From: Sophora flavescens
Taxonomy: Eukaryota > Streptophyta > Magnoliopsida > Fabales > Fabaceae
Reading direction: 5' to 3'
DNA: 64,000 nt
Assembly (NCBI GenBank): GCA_030762895.1
Contig: CM061063.1
Coordinates: 52,407,196 to 52,471,195 of the forward strand
Shown: positions 23,598 through 35,080 of the stretch, piece by piece
Layout of the letters: each line of letters opens with the position of its first letter
Position numbering within the stretch: the first letter of the stretch is position 1
The notes under the pieces: model-generated
The model's input: only the letters and a program-made list of their open reading frames with translations
The model's database searches: none
What the model was told of the DNA's origin: nothing
Made by a program: the position numbers and the translations under genes

Positions 23598-23785
23598 CCC
23601 TATTATTTCACCCGCATCAGTCCACGCCTCAGATGTCCAGTCATGAGCGTAAGGAGGTGTGTTGGGAGTCCCACATCGACTAGAAATATGACCTAAATAG
23701 TGCTTATAAGGCTTGGGATATCATCACCTTACAAGTCGGTTTTGTGAGTTTGAGTTATGCCTAAAACCTAAAATTTAAGAGTTAT
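23598..23785 (+). mobile_element. TRIM-like short LTR retrotransposon, right part
   Basis: Internal-type sequence (23598-23659, cacccgcatc...cctcagatgt, ending in the G-rich tract aaggaggtg) is followed by an LTR at 23660-23780 that begins TGTTGGGAGTCCC and closely resembles 22175-22296. The hAT element lies between the two parts. Confidence 0.6.
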
Positions 23786-24163
23786 TATTATTCATATTCG
23801 CCAAAGTAAAGGAATTTGGTTAATCGCTTTTGTGATTAGAAGTTTGAACAAATAGTGTTAACCATAAATTTCAAATTATTTTGTCATTGATGATGCAATT
23901 TTAAGTTCTAAGTGAATGCTATTCTACAATGCTCTTCCACAATCATAGTGACAAAAATATTCATACAACAACACATGATAAATTGATTTTTGTACTAAAC
24001 ACATCATTTTTGTGTATCAGTAAAAAGAGCCAAATTTTATACAATACTTAATTATAATGAAATACCATTAAACTTATTCATTTTTTTTATGTAATGTACC
24101 CTTTTTCTACTACACAAATACTTACTAGTTATTCCTTACTATTTTAATTTATTATTTTCTATA
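23786..24163. other. Intergenic, no gene supported
   Basis: AT-rich sequence with no recognised motif or domain. Confidence 0.5.
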
Positions 24164-24368
24164 TATTTTTTTGGTAACCATATTATAGGTAAGAAGTATC
24201 CACCACCGTTAGCAGTGACTAATCTCTGTCGAGGAATCTGTTGGGCAAACAAGGTGGGCTCTCCCCTCCCAACCAGGTTTTTTCCATACACAAGAGTAAG
24301 GATTCGAACCCCTAACCACTTACTTAAGGTGTCCGAGTCCCTTATCACTCGTTCCAACCACATGTTGG
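24164..24368 (-). mobile_element. tRNA-derived SINE
   Basis: On the minus strand about 205 bp carry a perfect pol III B-box GGTTCGAATCC (plus 24300-24310), an upstream A-box-like region near 24350, a non-coding body and a 3' end ggttaccaaaaaaat with a short A run. AT-rich flanks with a similar tatatttt word on both sides may be the target duplication. I cannot name the subfamily. Confidence 0.7.
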
Positions 24369-25619
24369 TATATTTATTATTTTATGGATAAAGTCAAATG
24401 AACTATATGTTTCTTCACTTAAATTATTCAGTAATAACAATTGACGACATTTTCATACAAATAATCCAGGAGTTGATCTGTACAAATCATTTTATTTTAT
24501 TTTTCGTAATTTCAGAATTTTCTATGCATAATACATTAATTCATTTGTTGACTAAAGGATACGATACAAGATACCATGCTCTTCCAGTTGATTTTAACCA
24601 AAAAAAAAAAAAAAATTAGAACAAAGCAGTGAACTAGTGCACAAAATTAAATGATCATTAAAAGCCTAAGTCAATTTAATAAGACGAGTTCCAATAAATA
24701 CAACCATGGATTTTAGGTGTTCCCTCATGGTGACGAAAAAGAAAGTAAATTTAATTCACAAAAGCAAGTATTACATTATAAATACAACCAAACCTGAACC
24801 TCACTGTGAAACACCTTTCCTAAATTATTATTTTTCATTCCAAAAAAGGGGGGCTATATATGCTTCCATGTCCAAAGGTAAATTCTATCTATTCTTCAAT
24901 CTTCCCAATAGGATTCTCCATCACCGCTTGCTATGAGAAACTGTCTGTTTGAGGAAAAAGAAATATACGCATAAGCAAGGGTACACAAATTAGCTCAAAT
25001 TATTCTGTATAAATGCATTTCTTTTAAACTTCATCCATAAGATTTAGGGAAAAAAAAGAAACCCCCAGTCTCCAATAATTAATAGCGATAGCTGTCTGAT
25101 TAAATTAACTGATATTGCACAATTAATCAAGGTCACATGATTCAATTAAGCAATGCAACACAAAAAACAATATTTGACTTTATGCGGACTATATAGAAAT
25201 TGAAGTTATAACTATTATTATATGAAATTCTTAATATTTGGAGACAGCAACAAATTATTTCTCCGGATTCATATTTACTACGTCAGCATCATTTTATTGA
25301 CAATGAGGAACACGCATAAACAAGAGACGTAAAACTAAGCAGCAAGAAACAAAAACTTGGTAATTTTTACCTTCATTTTTGTTGGGTATAGCAGCTACAC
25401 ACCACTAACAAAGTTAGATTTGCAATTTCTTTTATGTCCCATTTATGTGTGTAGTGGTCAAAGCACCCATCTCCCCCTTGCCATAAAATTCTCTGCCCCT
25501 CAGGTAATCTGCACGGAGTTACGTTGGAATAAGCTTCATTGGATCCATGCAGTTGTGGCAACGGTATATGGACGTTTTGACCACAACAGACATAAATGGT
25601 GTCAATACTAAAGCTCAGC
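24369..25619. other. Intergenic, no gene supported
   Basis: AT-rich, with an A-run at 24600-24615. Overlapping open frames on both strands at 25357-25624 show no recognisable domain. Confidence 0.45.
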
Positions 25620-25810
25620 CTCACTAGTCAAATAAAGGGCAAACCAATGCTATAAATCCCACTATGCACAGGATTCAGGAAGGGTTGGACCCATTATGTG
25701 GGTCTATAGTAGGCAGCCTTGCATTTGCAAGTCCCTGATTCCACGACTTGAACATGTGACCTTCTTATCACATGCAACAACTTTCGCTCTTGCATGAAGG
25801 CTCCGCATCA
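25620..25810 (-). mobile_element. Au/TS-type SINE, diverged
   Basis: The minus strand contains ggtcacatgttcaagtcgtgg, a B-box region (GTTCAAGTC) with its usual flank. It is followed by gcaaggctgcctacta and tagaccc, then cctgtgcatagtggga, and it ends in ttgcccttt. This order is that of the widespread plant SINE recognised by 'aaggctgcgtacaatagaccc...gcatagcggga...gctgccctt'. It is diverged and its 5' end is unclear. Confidence 0.7.
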
Positions 25811-26269
25811 GTCTCGATAGTTAAATAATAAAATTTAATTGTTTTCTTATAGCAATATTACTTCATATGTTGATCTTAATATGTTGTATTTTCTCCTTAG
25901 TCTCCGGGCCTTAATTCTTTAAGGTGTCAAAATGTCGCCTACCTTTCTTTTCAACAAACTTACTAACAAAGAGGTACTGTAATAAAATCCTACTCTGGCT
26001 TGTAGCAACAATTTTTGAAGAGAGTCCACAATTTTTGCATCACATAAAAGTTGTACTCAGTAAATTGTGGTTCCAAATTCCAAATGACAAATATTGTTCA
26101 ATGACAATGAAATTCGGCAATGGTTGATCATATGCAACCAGGAAGGTACACAGAACTACTCATGCTTACCATATCTTATATAACCAAACCAAAAAACAGT
26201 ATACACCAAGACTAGATAGCACAAGTCCTATCTTAGATTTTAAATAACAATAATAACAACAAAAAACAC

Positions 26270-26310
26270 CTACACTATACACGGTGATGTTATGCAGAAA
26301 TTCTGTGTAT
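26270..26310 (-). CDS. Possible second exon of the trihelix gene
   Basis: If the donor at 26955 is used, the acceptor ttcattgcag just before 26310 (minus strand) gives an in-frame exon of about 13 codons ending in TAG at 26270-26272. This would replace the 15-codon tail GEALFAIALFIGFKR. No transcript evidence is available, so this is a weak call. Confidence 0.3.
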
Positions 26311-26908
26311 CTGCAATGAACCAACTATGAAATTAATCAACCATCTAAAAGTTCTGAAAAATGTAACCAGGATAACAAATACCACATATAGCTATTGTTA
26401 TAGTTTGGAATGCCAAAAAGAAGACAAAACCTAAGTACCAGGTAGTGCACTGATAATAAATATTAAAAAAAACCATTTAGAAACAATATTCTGGAAGTAT
26501 GCAGAAAATAAGTTTCCCATCATAAGTTGATCTTGTTACCAGTCAGATCCAAGTTAGAAGCACATACAAGTGGGCCACTTCAGCAAACAACCTTTTTTTT
26601 CCAGAATAAAGCATATGATTGGGAACCAAAATGCAGCTTCCTTAAAAGGGAATGAGAAACATGAAACAAATCACTTTCCATCACAATCCGAGGGGCAACA
26701 CATGTAGAAAAAACAGAAATGATCAAACATTAGTTTCAAACAAATTATAAAAAACAAGTCAATTCTAAAGAAACACCAACAATACAATCAAATCAAGTTT
26801 CCATTTTTTCCTTCTACATCGGAGCTACAAAACTGCCCATTAGTCTAACTGTAGCAGTAGCAGGCAACCATATAACCAAAATTAAACAAAAGTGTAATTC
26901 AAAAGGAT

Positions 26909-27874
26909 TTAGCGTTTGAAGCCAATAAATAAAGCAATTGCAAAAAGGGCCTCACCAGCATCTCCAGAAGAACGTTTTGTGCGCTTGAGTTTGTGAAGCT
27001 GAAGCTGCGTTTCCATGAAGAGCTGCATCCTTTGGTACTCCAAATCCTTAGCAAACTGCATCCTCTGTTTCTCCAACTCAACCATTTGCCTCTGTTTCGC
27101 TGATTCAACTCTCTCATATATCTCACCGAACCTCTCTATAGCATGAGCAATCTCTCTGTAACCATTTTCCCATTCTTCTCTCTCTCGAATTCCCCTCTCT
27201 CTGGTGCCGCTGCTTGACCTCAATCCCTCCGAATCGTCGCTCTCGGCCTCTGCGGCCGCGGCTGCAGCCGCCGCGAAGGCCGAGAAATTCCGCCGGAAGG
27301 AGAAGTCCGCCCTGCTCGCCGCCGCCGCCGGCCGTTTCTGTGTTCCGGATCGGGGACCCACCGGGACCGATGTAATCCACGCCGGTGGCGGTGGCGGCGG
27401 CTTCGATGCGGCGGAAGGATTGCTCCGGGAGGTCGCCGGCGGCGAGGGCTTCTTCGCCGGAAAAGTGTCGCCGATTAGGGCGTCGAGGCGGGAGAAGAAG
27501 GGCCAGGGGCTTTCGTAACCGCCGGCGGAATCGGAAACCCTAGCCTTCTCGATCTTGTACTTCTTCTTGAGGGTGTCGATTCGGTTCTTGCACTGCACGT
27601 CGGTTCGGCGCGCGTTCTTCTTGTTGTTGCCGTTGCCGGTGTCGATGCCGGCGGTGGTGACGTGTCGGTGATTGACGGCGTCGGCGACCTCCTGCCAGTG
27701 TTTCTGGCGGAGGTTGCCGCGGTTGAGCTCGAGGTATCGGTCGCCCCAGGCGTCGATGAGGGCGAAGGTGGCGTCCTCGCTCCAGCAGTCTTCCCGGCCG
27801 GAGAGGGGCGTGGAGGAGGGAGGACGAGGAGGAGCAGGGGTGGCGGGTGACGGAGCTCCGGCGAGGGAGTCCAT
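26909..27874 (-). CDS. Trihelix transcription factor (SIP1/ASIL-like)
   Basis: A 321-codon frame starts at ATG 27874. The N-terminus is proline-rich. The trihelix Myb/SANT-like DNA-binding domain lies at about residues 30-115, with the expected tryptophans (EDCWSEDATFALIDAWGDRY; KHWQEVADAV) and VQCKNRIDTLKKKYKIEK. Next come a Pro/Ala-rich linker with an alanine run, an acidic patch and a long coiled coil (about 235-295; YERVESAKQRQMVELEKQRMQFAK) typical of the SIP1 clade, which includes the ASIL repressors of seed genes. The last 15 codons may be intron read-through: a donor (G|GTGAGG) is visible at 26955. An acceptor (ttcattgcag) sits at 26311, after which a short exon could end at a stop at 26270-26272. 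The coding region is GC-rich; no break is seen. Confidence 0.85.
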   Translation of the reverse strand: MDSLAGAPSPATPAPPRPPSSTPLSGREDCWSEDATFALIDAWGDRYLELNRGNLRQKHWQEVADAVNHRHVTTAGIDTGNGNNKKNARRTDVQCKNRIDTLKKKYKIEKARVSDSAGGYESPWPFFSRLDALIGDTFPAKKPSPPATSRSNPSAASKPPPPPPAWITSVPVGPRSGTQKRPAAAASRADFSFRRNFSAFAAAAAAAAEAESDDSEGLRSSSGTRERGIREREEWENGYREIAHAIERFGEIYERVESAKQRQMVELEKQRMQFAKDLEYQRMQLFMETQLQLHKLKRTKRSSGDAGEALFAIALFIGFKR

Positions 27875-28099
27875 GAGCGGCGGTTGAGCTCAAAATTGGT
27901 GGGTGGCCGGTAGGGCTGAGAGAGAAACGTGGTTAAAAAAAAAAAGGCCGACTCCAGTGAGGAAGGAACGGAACACTTCGGCCTTTGCCAATGTAATACG
28001 AACGAGTACGACGATAGTCGTTTACCGTGCGGGAAAACAAACACATTCGCTACTGTTTTTTTTTTATGTTTTTGGTTTGGCGGCCCATAGATCATGGGC

Positions 28100-28372
28100 T
28101 TTTGAGAAAAGTTGAGCTTTTTAGGGAAATTGTTATTGGCACCCCATATGCTGATTTCCCCATAAGAGCTTTAAGAATTCGGTGTCCTTTGTCTCTGGCC
28201 ATATTAGGTTCACAAAATGGGGCTTAAGTGTAGTGACTGATAGTATTCTAGTTGGGAAGCCCACGCTACGATTTTGGTAATATATATAGATCCAGAAAGA
28301 AACCTGTTAAGGTTTGAGTTTCCGGTGCTCCAGTGCTCATGATTGTTCGTGCTGGTGGGCTTTTAATAGCAC
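28100..28372. other. Upstream flank of the trihelix gene, no gene supported
   Basis: No domain or conserved motif recognised. The region between 27880 and 28100 should hold the promoter and 5' leader of the minus-strand trihelix gene, but I see no clear TATA box. Confidence 0.4.
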
Positions 28373-28898
28373 CAGGATTTATAATGCGTTTGATTTGTAA
28401 AAATTCAGGGGATTGGATATCACAAAAATTTTTATCCCCTATTTGATTTGAAAAGTGGTTAGGGGACATGACAAAAAAAGATGAGGGACAGGACAAAAAC
28501 CCAAAATTTTGCCCCCCACCAAACCATGAGACAACATTTTGTCTCACGAACAGACTACCAAAAAGATAAAATTATCCTTATATATATATATATATATATA
28601 TATATCTCACCCACCCACCCACCCACAAACACACCACGTTAACGATATTTAATATTTTCCAAATGTTAACGTTGTATATAATACGTATTAATAATATATA
28701 TAAGATTGTTATGATAGTAATAATATATCATCATATATATAACATAGTAAAATTAATATTATTTTACTTGTGTTGTCCATTATCTATCAAAAGATGTACA
28801 TGACAAAAAGTTGTCATGTGACTCAAGAGATTGTCCTGTGTTGTCCTGCTTGTTTTGTGATATCCCCGTGCCTTAATGCGTATGAAATGCACCCTTAG
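28373..28898. mobile_element. Probable MITE with simple-sequence core
   Basis: The two ends match in inverted orientation in part: left about 28375-28425 (aatgcgtttgat...ggatatcacaaaa) and the reverse complement of 28850-28898 (gcatttcatacgcatt...ggatatcacaaaa). The core holds a (TA)n run at 28579-28605 followed by (CCCA)n at 28608-28625. The ends are imperfect and the target site is not certain. Confidence 0.45.
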
Positions 28899-28911
28899 TG
28901 GGGGCTCTGGA

Positions 28912-30543
28912 TGTGAAGAATCCATGGATGTGAGGGATAGAGATCATACTCATAGGAGAGATAGAGAGTATATGTATACTCATGTGGTAACATATTGATT
29001 GATTGATAAAAGATGATGAAATGAGATACATGAGGCTCTATTTATAGAGCTAGCTAACTAACACAACTAACCCTCTAACAAATTGTTAACAACCTATAAC
29101 AAACTCTAACAAATTTATTTATACTCTTAACCCCCCCCCCCCCCAAGCTGATAAATGGTATCACCACAATCAAGCTTGAATTACAATCAACTAATACCAC
29201 AAAAAAAAAAGACTAAATTGTGACCCAACAAATTGAAGCCCATAATGTGGAACTGGTGAGAAATCCCACTGGTGGACCAAGCCCAAGCTCACAAACACCA
29301 CTGATCCGGAACTGTGAGTGTGAGACCCAAACAACCAACCACGAGAGGAAAACCAAAGGGAATTACAGAAACTTCTGGAACGAAAATGAGAATTTCCTAG
29401 GCGGAGCATGACTGAGTTGTGGACGGCGGCGAGAGTTCCTCCGGGATCGAAGACAAAAACAAAATGTTGCTGAGGCTTTGTCGGCATAATGATGGTGCAA
29501 TCATCCATCTTCTTCGGTGATGGCTCGGTGGAGTTGTAGACGGCGGTAAGAGTTCCACCGGGGTCGAATGCAGTGATGGCGGAGGACCAAGCGCAGCTTT
29601 CAATGGTGAATGAAGTGGTCACGGTGGTTGTCGAAACGAGCTCCTCGAAGTCGACACTTAAGAAGGGGACCAGATATGGTGCAAGGAAGACGGAGTCGCA
29701 GTTAATTTCGAACCAGAGAGCCTGACGCCGGAGACGGATTCCAAGAATGGTGGCGCAAGGACAATGTCGACACCATGAATTGGTCCCTGATTCGCAGGAG
29801 CTGGATCTACTAGATCGATCTTCTTGAAGAGATTGGTGATAAGCTCCTTCGATTCGTTTTTACTTTCAGAGATTACGTACTCAGGTGCAAGATCCGTTGG
29901 CTTGGCTGATTCAAGCTCCTCCTTTATGTTGCTGCTGAAATCTTCGCTATTGTTCCTGCGTTTCGTCGGAAGGTGGTGATCCATGGCAACCATGGCAGTG
30001 GTAAGAGAACTCCATTGACGGAGCTTTGGCGTGGCAGTGGAACCGTTGCGGGTGACGAGGAAGCATGTATTTCCTCCAATCTTGAAGGAGGATCCATCGA
30101 TGACTGGCTTGATCTGTTCGATCGGAGTCACAAGCATTGCATCAAGATTTGATTCCCCGAAACTGCCGAAAACAAGATCGACCTCCTTCCTGTCTGAAGC
30201 AAGTTCATCACTGTCATCAGCAGAAGCCATTGAAGCTTCATCTTCATTAGTATCTGAAGTCTCATCTTCCTCACTATCCGAAGCATCAGCGGAAGCCTCC
30301 TCACGGTATCGCTCTGATACCATGTGAAGAATCCATGGACGTGAGGGACAGAGATCATACTCATAGGAGAGATAGAGAGCATATGTATACTCATGTGGTA
30401 ACATATTGATTGATTGATAAAAGATGATGAAATGAGATACGTGAGGATCTATTTATAGAGCTAGCTAACTAACACAATTAACCCTCTAACAAATTGTTAA
30501 CAACCTATAACAAACTCTAACAAATTTAGTTATACTCTTAACA
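28912..30543 (-). mobile_element. Complete short LTR retrotransposon, non-autonomous
   Basis: Two 221-bp LTRs (28912-29132 and 30323-30543; minus-strand ends TGTTAAGAG and TTCACA) flank 1.2 kb. They differ at roughly 8-9 positions by eye. A perfect initiator-Met primer site TGGTATCAGAGC lies at 30311-30322 on the minus strand. A C-run at 29131-29144 (G-run on the minus strand) is the polypurine tract. The target duplication is CTGGA at 28907-28911 and 30544-30548. No gag or pol is recognisable. The LTR has TATA-like tctataaatag near 29035 and 30452 (minus strand). Confidence 0.88.
29658..30319 (-). CDS. Unrecognised ORF inside the short LTR element
   Basis: The minus-strand frame runs through the primer site without an upstream stop (first ATG at 30323-30321, the last base of the LTR plus TG of the primer site). 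It reads about 220 codons and stops at about 29658. The N-terminal 50 residues are very acidic and serine-rich (SEEDETSDTNEDEAS). The remainder has no domain I know. Beyond the stop, another frame (29191-29622) continues with a motif FDPGGTL.AV.NS repeated twice about 40 residues apart, so the two may be parts of one broken coding region. Possible sources are captured host gene fragments or a degenerate accessory protein. It is not gag. Confidence 0.35.
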
Positions 30544-30548
30544 CTGGA

Positions 30549-33500
30549 TTTTGCTATGTTCTGTTTATGTGGATTCATTTGATGAATATTGTTGACATGC
30601 TTCAAAACGATTTGGTCTAATGCAACATATGACATTTTTGCTTCTTTTCGAAACATGCTCTTACCCGTATTTCATCACAAAACGTCTAAAATTCTCTTCA
30701 ACTTTGGGTCATATAAGCAATTTAACCCATGAGTTTCAAAAAAACCAAATAATAACTTATAACAAAGTTCCCATATCACACTTGGATACTGAGATATGTT
30801 CTTGCCCATTAGGATATAAGCATGCCCGTCACTTGGTAAGTGCATAGTCATCTAACTCATTTGGCCAATTTGATTGGTGAGGGACTTTTCCATCCCTTCC
30901 CCCTCCTCCTCGAATCCTTCCCCTCCATTATCCTCCTACTACCAAACGCGCCCTAAAGTTATTTGATGACAATAAGTCACTAGTGCTATATTTCACTTAA
31001 GGAAAGAGTTCAAAATGGTCTTACAAAACATGCAAATCCTAAATATTACTACTCATGCATCATAATTACACCCATTAAAATTTACCCTTTTCATCTCTTA
31101 TTATCTAACTTCCTTTGCACCATCCCTAACTTTCATTTGGTGTCATCAAGCACCTCTTTACAGCCTTCGCAACCATACACATCACCATCACTTTCTAACA
31201 CCAAACTATCAGCTCACTTAAAGAAATTATAGTTATGCTTCATCTAATAAAAAAAAAACACGATGTTAAAGACTTCAACTAGAAAATGAAATTTTTTACT
31301 CATAAGAAGTTATTTTCTATTTTAGGTATGTCCAGTATTGTCTTCCAGGATTCTTCCTTCTCCTAGATGCCACGAACTTCAAGTTATCTCCACACCACGA
31401 ACCCTATTGTGAGAAATCGATGTTGAGCCAACTGCTTTAAAGGTCCCTACCATTTTCGTCTTTCCCAGATCCACAATTTGCCTCTCATCTCTACTAGGGC
31501 TTGGATGTTGAAGGAGAAGAAGAAAGAATGTAGGGGAGAGAAACTCAAGGCATGCGACCCGTTAAAATACCTCAGTGCCGTGTAATTAACCAACCCCCTC
31601 AAGTCACGTTGTTAGTCTAATTTACGTGTGTATTTCATTAGCCACATCAACACTTAACAAATTAAAGGACATCTGACAATAAGGACTAAAATTATTTTTT
31701 AAAAACTTTGAAGGATCTCGGATGGTCAAAATTTTGAATAGGAATCAAAATCGAAAGGGACCATATTTTCAAAGATCATTTAGTTAATTAAACCTACAAA
31801 AAATTATACATGAAAACATTCATTTCCATTTATAAAACCTAGTTTATCAAACTCGTGGAGTTAAGCAAGTTAAATTGGAGCAGCTGGCCTTCGACCTTTT
31901 GAAATATTATTTTAAAAAAAAATCCAAGTTAGTGAAACATAAGCTGAAGTCCTGAGCTCAGAAAAAAAAGGTAAACAAGTTAGCAAGTTGGCTTATAAAC
32001 TAAAAAATTAAAGCAGTTGAAGCTTAGATTACAAAAATAATAGTCCTTTATGAAACCAATCAACTTTATCCAATTCGTTTAAGACAAATGTCAAACGAAT
32101 AAGACTCGTACAGGCAGATTGTGGCCCGAATATAATATTGATTTTACCATATCTTTAAACTTTTAAGTGTACCGGTGTTTGATAATTTTTGAATATAATT
32201 GATTTTGTAAAATTAATTGGATTATAATTGAGTTTGAAGTGAAGTGATTTATGTTTGAATGTTTTTATTTTGAAAGTATGTTTGATGTAAAATTTAGTAT
32301 AAAATTTCAACTTAATTCAAAAGCTACTTTTTATAACTTCAAGTCAGAATCACTCTGGATGCAAAATCAATTTTACCTGACAATAATTAAATATCTTATT
32401 TTTATTAACATCGTTTTTGAGAGTGAAATCAAAAACCCAATAAAAGATAAATACATTGCATATACTAAAGGCATGATAGCACCTTTCTATGGGAAATCAT
32501 TGAAGATAATGATTGGAATGATGGTGGCGAAGAGCTGCCAGTTTGACCATGGATTCAGACCACATGATTGCCTTTCTACACTTTTTTACAGTGCTTACCA
32601 GTTAAAAAAGGATATGGATAGCTTGCCAAAATTATGGATCCTCAACAAGATATGTCTACCCCACAAATCTTTCAATCTTAAGACCATTAGGACTTGGCAA
32701 TTCCATACTCTCGTCCCACTAAACCATTTTAGTGATTCCAATTTCCACATTGCTAAATAATGAAAACAAACAGATACTGTTTACCGGATAAAATAAAGTT
32801 AGGGTTTAAGAATCTAGGCGTTTACATATACTATTCCACTCATCTAACCCAAAAAGAATTCAAACGAATAAATTCGAAAGCCATGTTTATCAAGGATAAC
32901 AAAAATTATCAAGTAATCAAGGGTGTTAAAGACTACATTAACCTTTTGGCATCTTCAAAGTATATATGTAACAATGATCACATATCGTTTAATTGTTTTT
33001 CTTCTCGCTATGAGATTAACAAGTTTGATCTAGTCCAAGCTGTTTAATTAATACTTATTATGAATTATTTTACTTTTTGGCTTAACTTACAACACAAGGT
33101 AGATATAACATCTCCCATCCGTTAAGAAGCAAATGAAAGTTCCACACACACACAAAAAAAAAAAGCAAAAGAAAGTAAGGAAACTGAGAAATGTTAGGGA
33201 AAGATAAATTGTTCTCGTAAAAATTTCTATCTTTCTTTGTTTATATATATATATATATATATATATTTGAGCAGACCGTAAGATGTTTGGGATAAATGGG
33301 TAAAGTTGATTATAATATAAATATTATTTCTTCGACACCAAAGTTGATTATAATCAAAATTCGAAATGTTTGAATTAGTTTTACTATATAAAAGTAAGTT
33401 TTTTACATCATTTAAATACAACAAATTATCCAAAATTTCTTTTAAATTAACATATCTATCTAAATATAAATAAATAGATTTCATCATAATCAATTATAAA

Positions 33501-34125
33501 AAATTAATTATACACATAATTAATTATTTCTAGAATGTTGGTAGAAATATATTCAATAAGTGTATTTCTAGGTAAGTTTATGATTATGATAAATTGCATC
33601 TTCAATTAAAGTTTTAAAATATTTGTGCAATATCTTATTAAAGGAATTATTTGTTAAATTTGGTGTGTCAACTCAGCTAATTTGTTGTCATCATGGATTA
33701 AAGTGCTGTTTGGGAGAGCTTAATTAAATTAAGCTCATTTAAGCTTATCTTATAACAAAAGTGTTTAAGAAGATTGGTTGAGAGAACTTATAAAATTGCC
33801 TATTTTAGTGTTTTGTCATTTCTAATTCGAGTCCAGTATTATTCTCTCTTCTGTCTTCTCATATGCATATGGTGTAGTGCTGTACTGTTTTACTTTGTTA
33901 TGTATCAAGTGACAAAATTAGCACGTACTAACTACAGTTTGTAAGAGTATAAAAGCTCAAATCGGGACTAGATCTTATCTCTAATGAAAATCATGCGAAT
34001 GATTGTAGGCTCGTACACTCCTTTCTTTTTAAGAAAAGGCAGTGTATTAAAAAATAAAGAAAAATGATTATAACAACAACAAAAAAAAAATTTAAAAGAA
34101 GAAAATTTATGGTCAATCACCAATC
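30549..34125. other. Intergenic, no gene supported
   Basis: AT-rich sequence with repeats of unclear identity. A (TA)n run lies at 33241-33266. Two open frames on the plus strand at 32251-32760 and 32760-33047 abut but show no domain I recognise, and codon use is AT-driven. Near 32160-32400 there are aattgattttg/aatcaatttta words typical of legume MITEs. A 33700-33800 stretch resembles the MITE at 34126. Confidence 0.4.
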
Positions 34126-34455
34126 AAGGGTGTGTTTGGATAAATAATTTAATTAATAGTTTATCACATAAAATCTTATCGTATGAGAGCTTATGCCATA
34201 AGTACTTAAAGAAAGAAAAAGAAAGAAAGGGACATGAGAGGATTAAAATAGTAAAAAACACGGAGAGGGTGTTTAGTGCATAAGCTCTTATGATAATTCC
34301 ATAAACTTCTCTCAGTGACTTATAAAAATAAGTCAAAAACTCCTTATGGGATGACATAAGTTATTTTTATAAACTCTACGAAATATACTACATAAAAACT
34401 CATGTCATCGAATAAATCAAAAAAAACTTAAATAAACTCTTCCAAACACCACCTT
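34126..34455. mobile_element. MITE, family shared with 56154-56478
   Basis: 330 bp with terminal inverted repeats AAGGGTGTGTTTGGATAA and (inward from the right) AAGGTGGTGTTTGGAAGA. A second copy lies at 56154-56478 in the same orientation, sharing for example gaaagaaagggacat and the phrase cacggagagggtgttta. No ORF. Confidence 0.75.
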
Positions 34456-34830
34456 GATACACAAGTCATCAAGCTCCAGTCCCACACAAATGGCTGGTAC
34501 CTACTAATCCAACCTAGCTACACGTCATCTTCAACCAAAACTACCAAAGTGGTCTCTGTTGGCTATGTTCTCCACCATCCAAATAGGCCAGTCCTGTGTC
34601 ATTAATTTTGAAAATAATAATGTACGCACACTCATTTATATATATTATCTTGTATTTATATGATTTTTATAATTTAATTATAATTTATTTAATTATCACA
34701 TTATTAAAAATATTTCACTCTTATAATAATAGGTTAATTTGATATATTATTAGTATATTTTTTTACACTATCAAACAATTATAAATCATCTTATGTGTGA
34801 CTTTTAAGGTAGTTATAATAAAAACCACAG
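34456..34830. other. Intergenic, no gene supported
   Basis: Very AT-rich. Nothing recognised. Confidence 0.5.
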
Positions 34831-35080
34831 CTTAATTACAGTTTTTCATCCCTCAACTTTTTCAATAGTACTATCTTAGTCCCTCAAAAATTTTAATTGC
34901 ATATTTAATCCTCTAATTTGTCGACTTGTACAAAATCATTCCTTCTATCCATGACCATCAACATGTAGTAAGGACTGATTTTGCATAATTGGACAAATTA
35001 GATGACTAAATGTACAATTAAATTTTGAGGGGCCAAAATCGTACAATTGAAAAAGTAGGGGATGGAAAATGCAATTAAAT
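34831..35080. mobile_element. Fold-back MITE
   Basis: The left arm (taattacagtttttcatccc...) is matched by the reverse complement of the right arm (ttaattgcattttccatcccc). Arms of about 110 bp leave a short centre near 34955. The repeated idea 'catccctcaactttttcaat' / 'gtccctcaaaa' is typical of plant Mutator-like fold-backs. Confidence 0.65.

Noticed and set aside
24300..24310. Perfect B-box considered as part of a functional tRNA gene
   Set aside because: The surrounding sequence does not fold as a tRNA cloverleaf by eye and continues into a SINE body with a 3' A run.
25357..25624. Overlapping ORFs on both strands
   Set aside because: Mirror-image open frames of equal length, no domain, and next to a SINE.
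27475..28095. Long proline/serine/arginine-rich ORFs around the trihelix gene on both strands
   Set aside because: They are alternative frames of the GC-rich trihelix exon.
28579..28625. (TA)n and (CCCA)n runs considered as telomere-like repeats
   Set aside because: Plant telomeric repeat is TTTAGGG; these are simple microsatellites inside a probable MITE.
32251..33047. Two abutting plus-strand ORFs, and a minus-strand frame faintly like a leucine-rich repeat of a resistance gene
   Set aside because: The LRR resemblance is a few residues only and is interrupted. The plus-strand frames are AT-driven and carry no domain.
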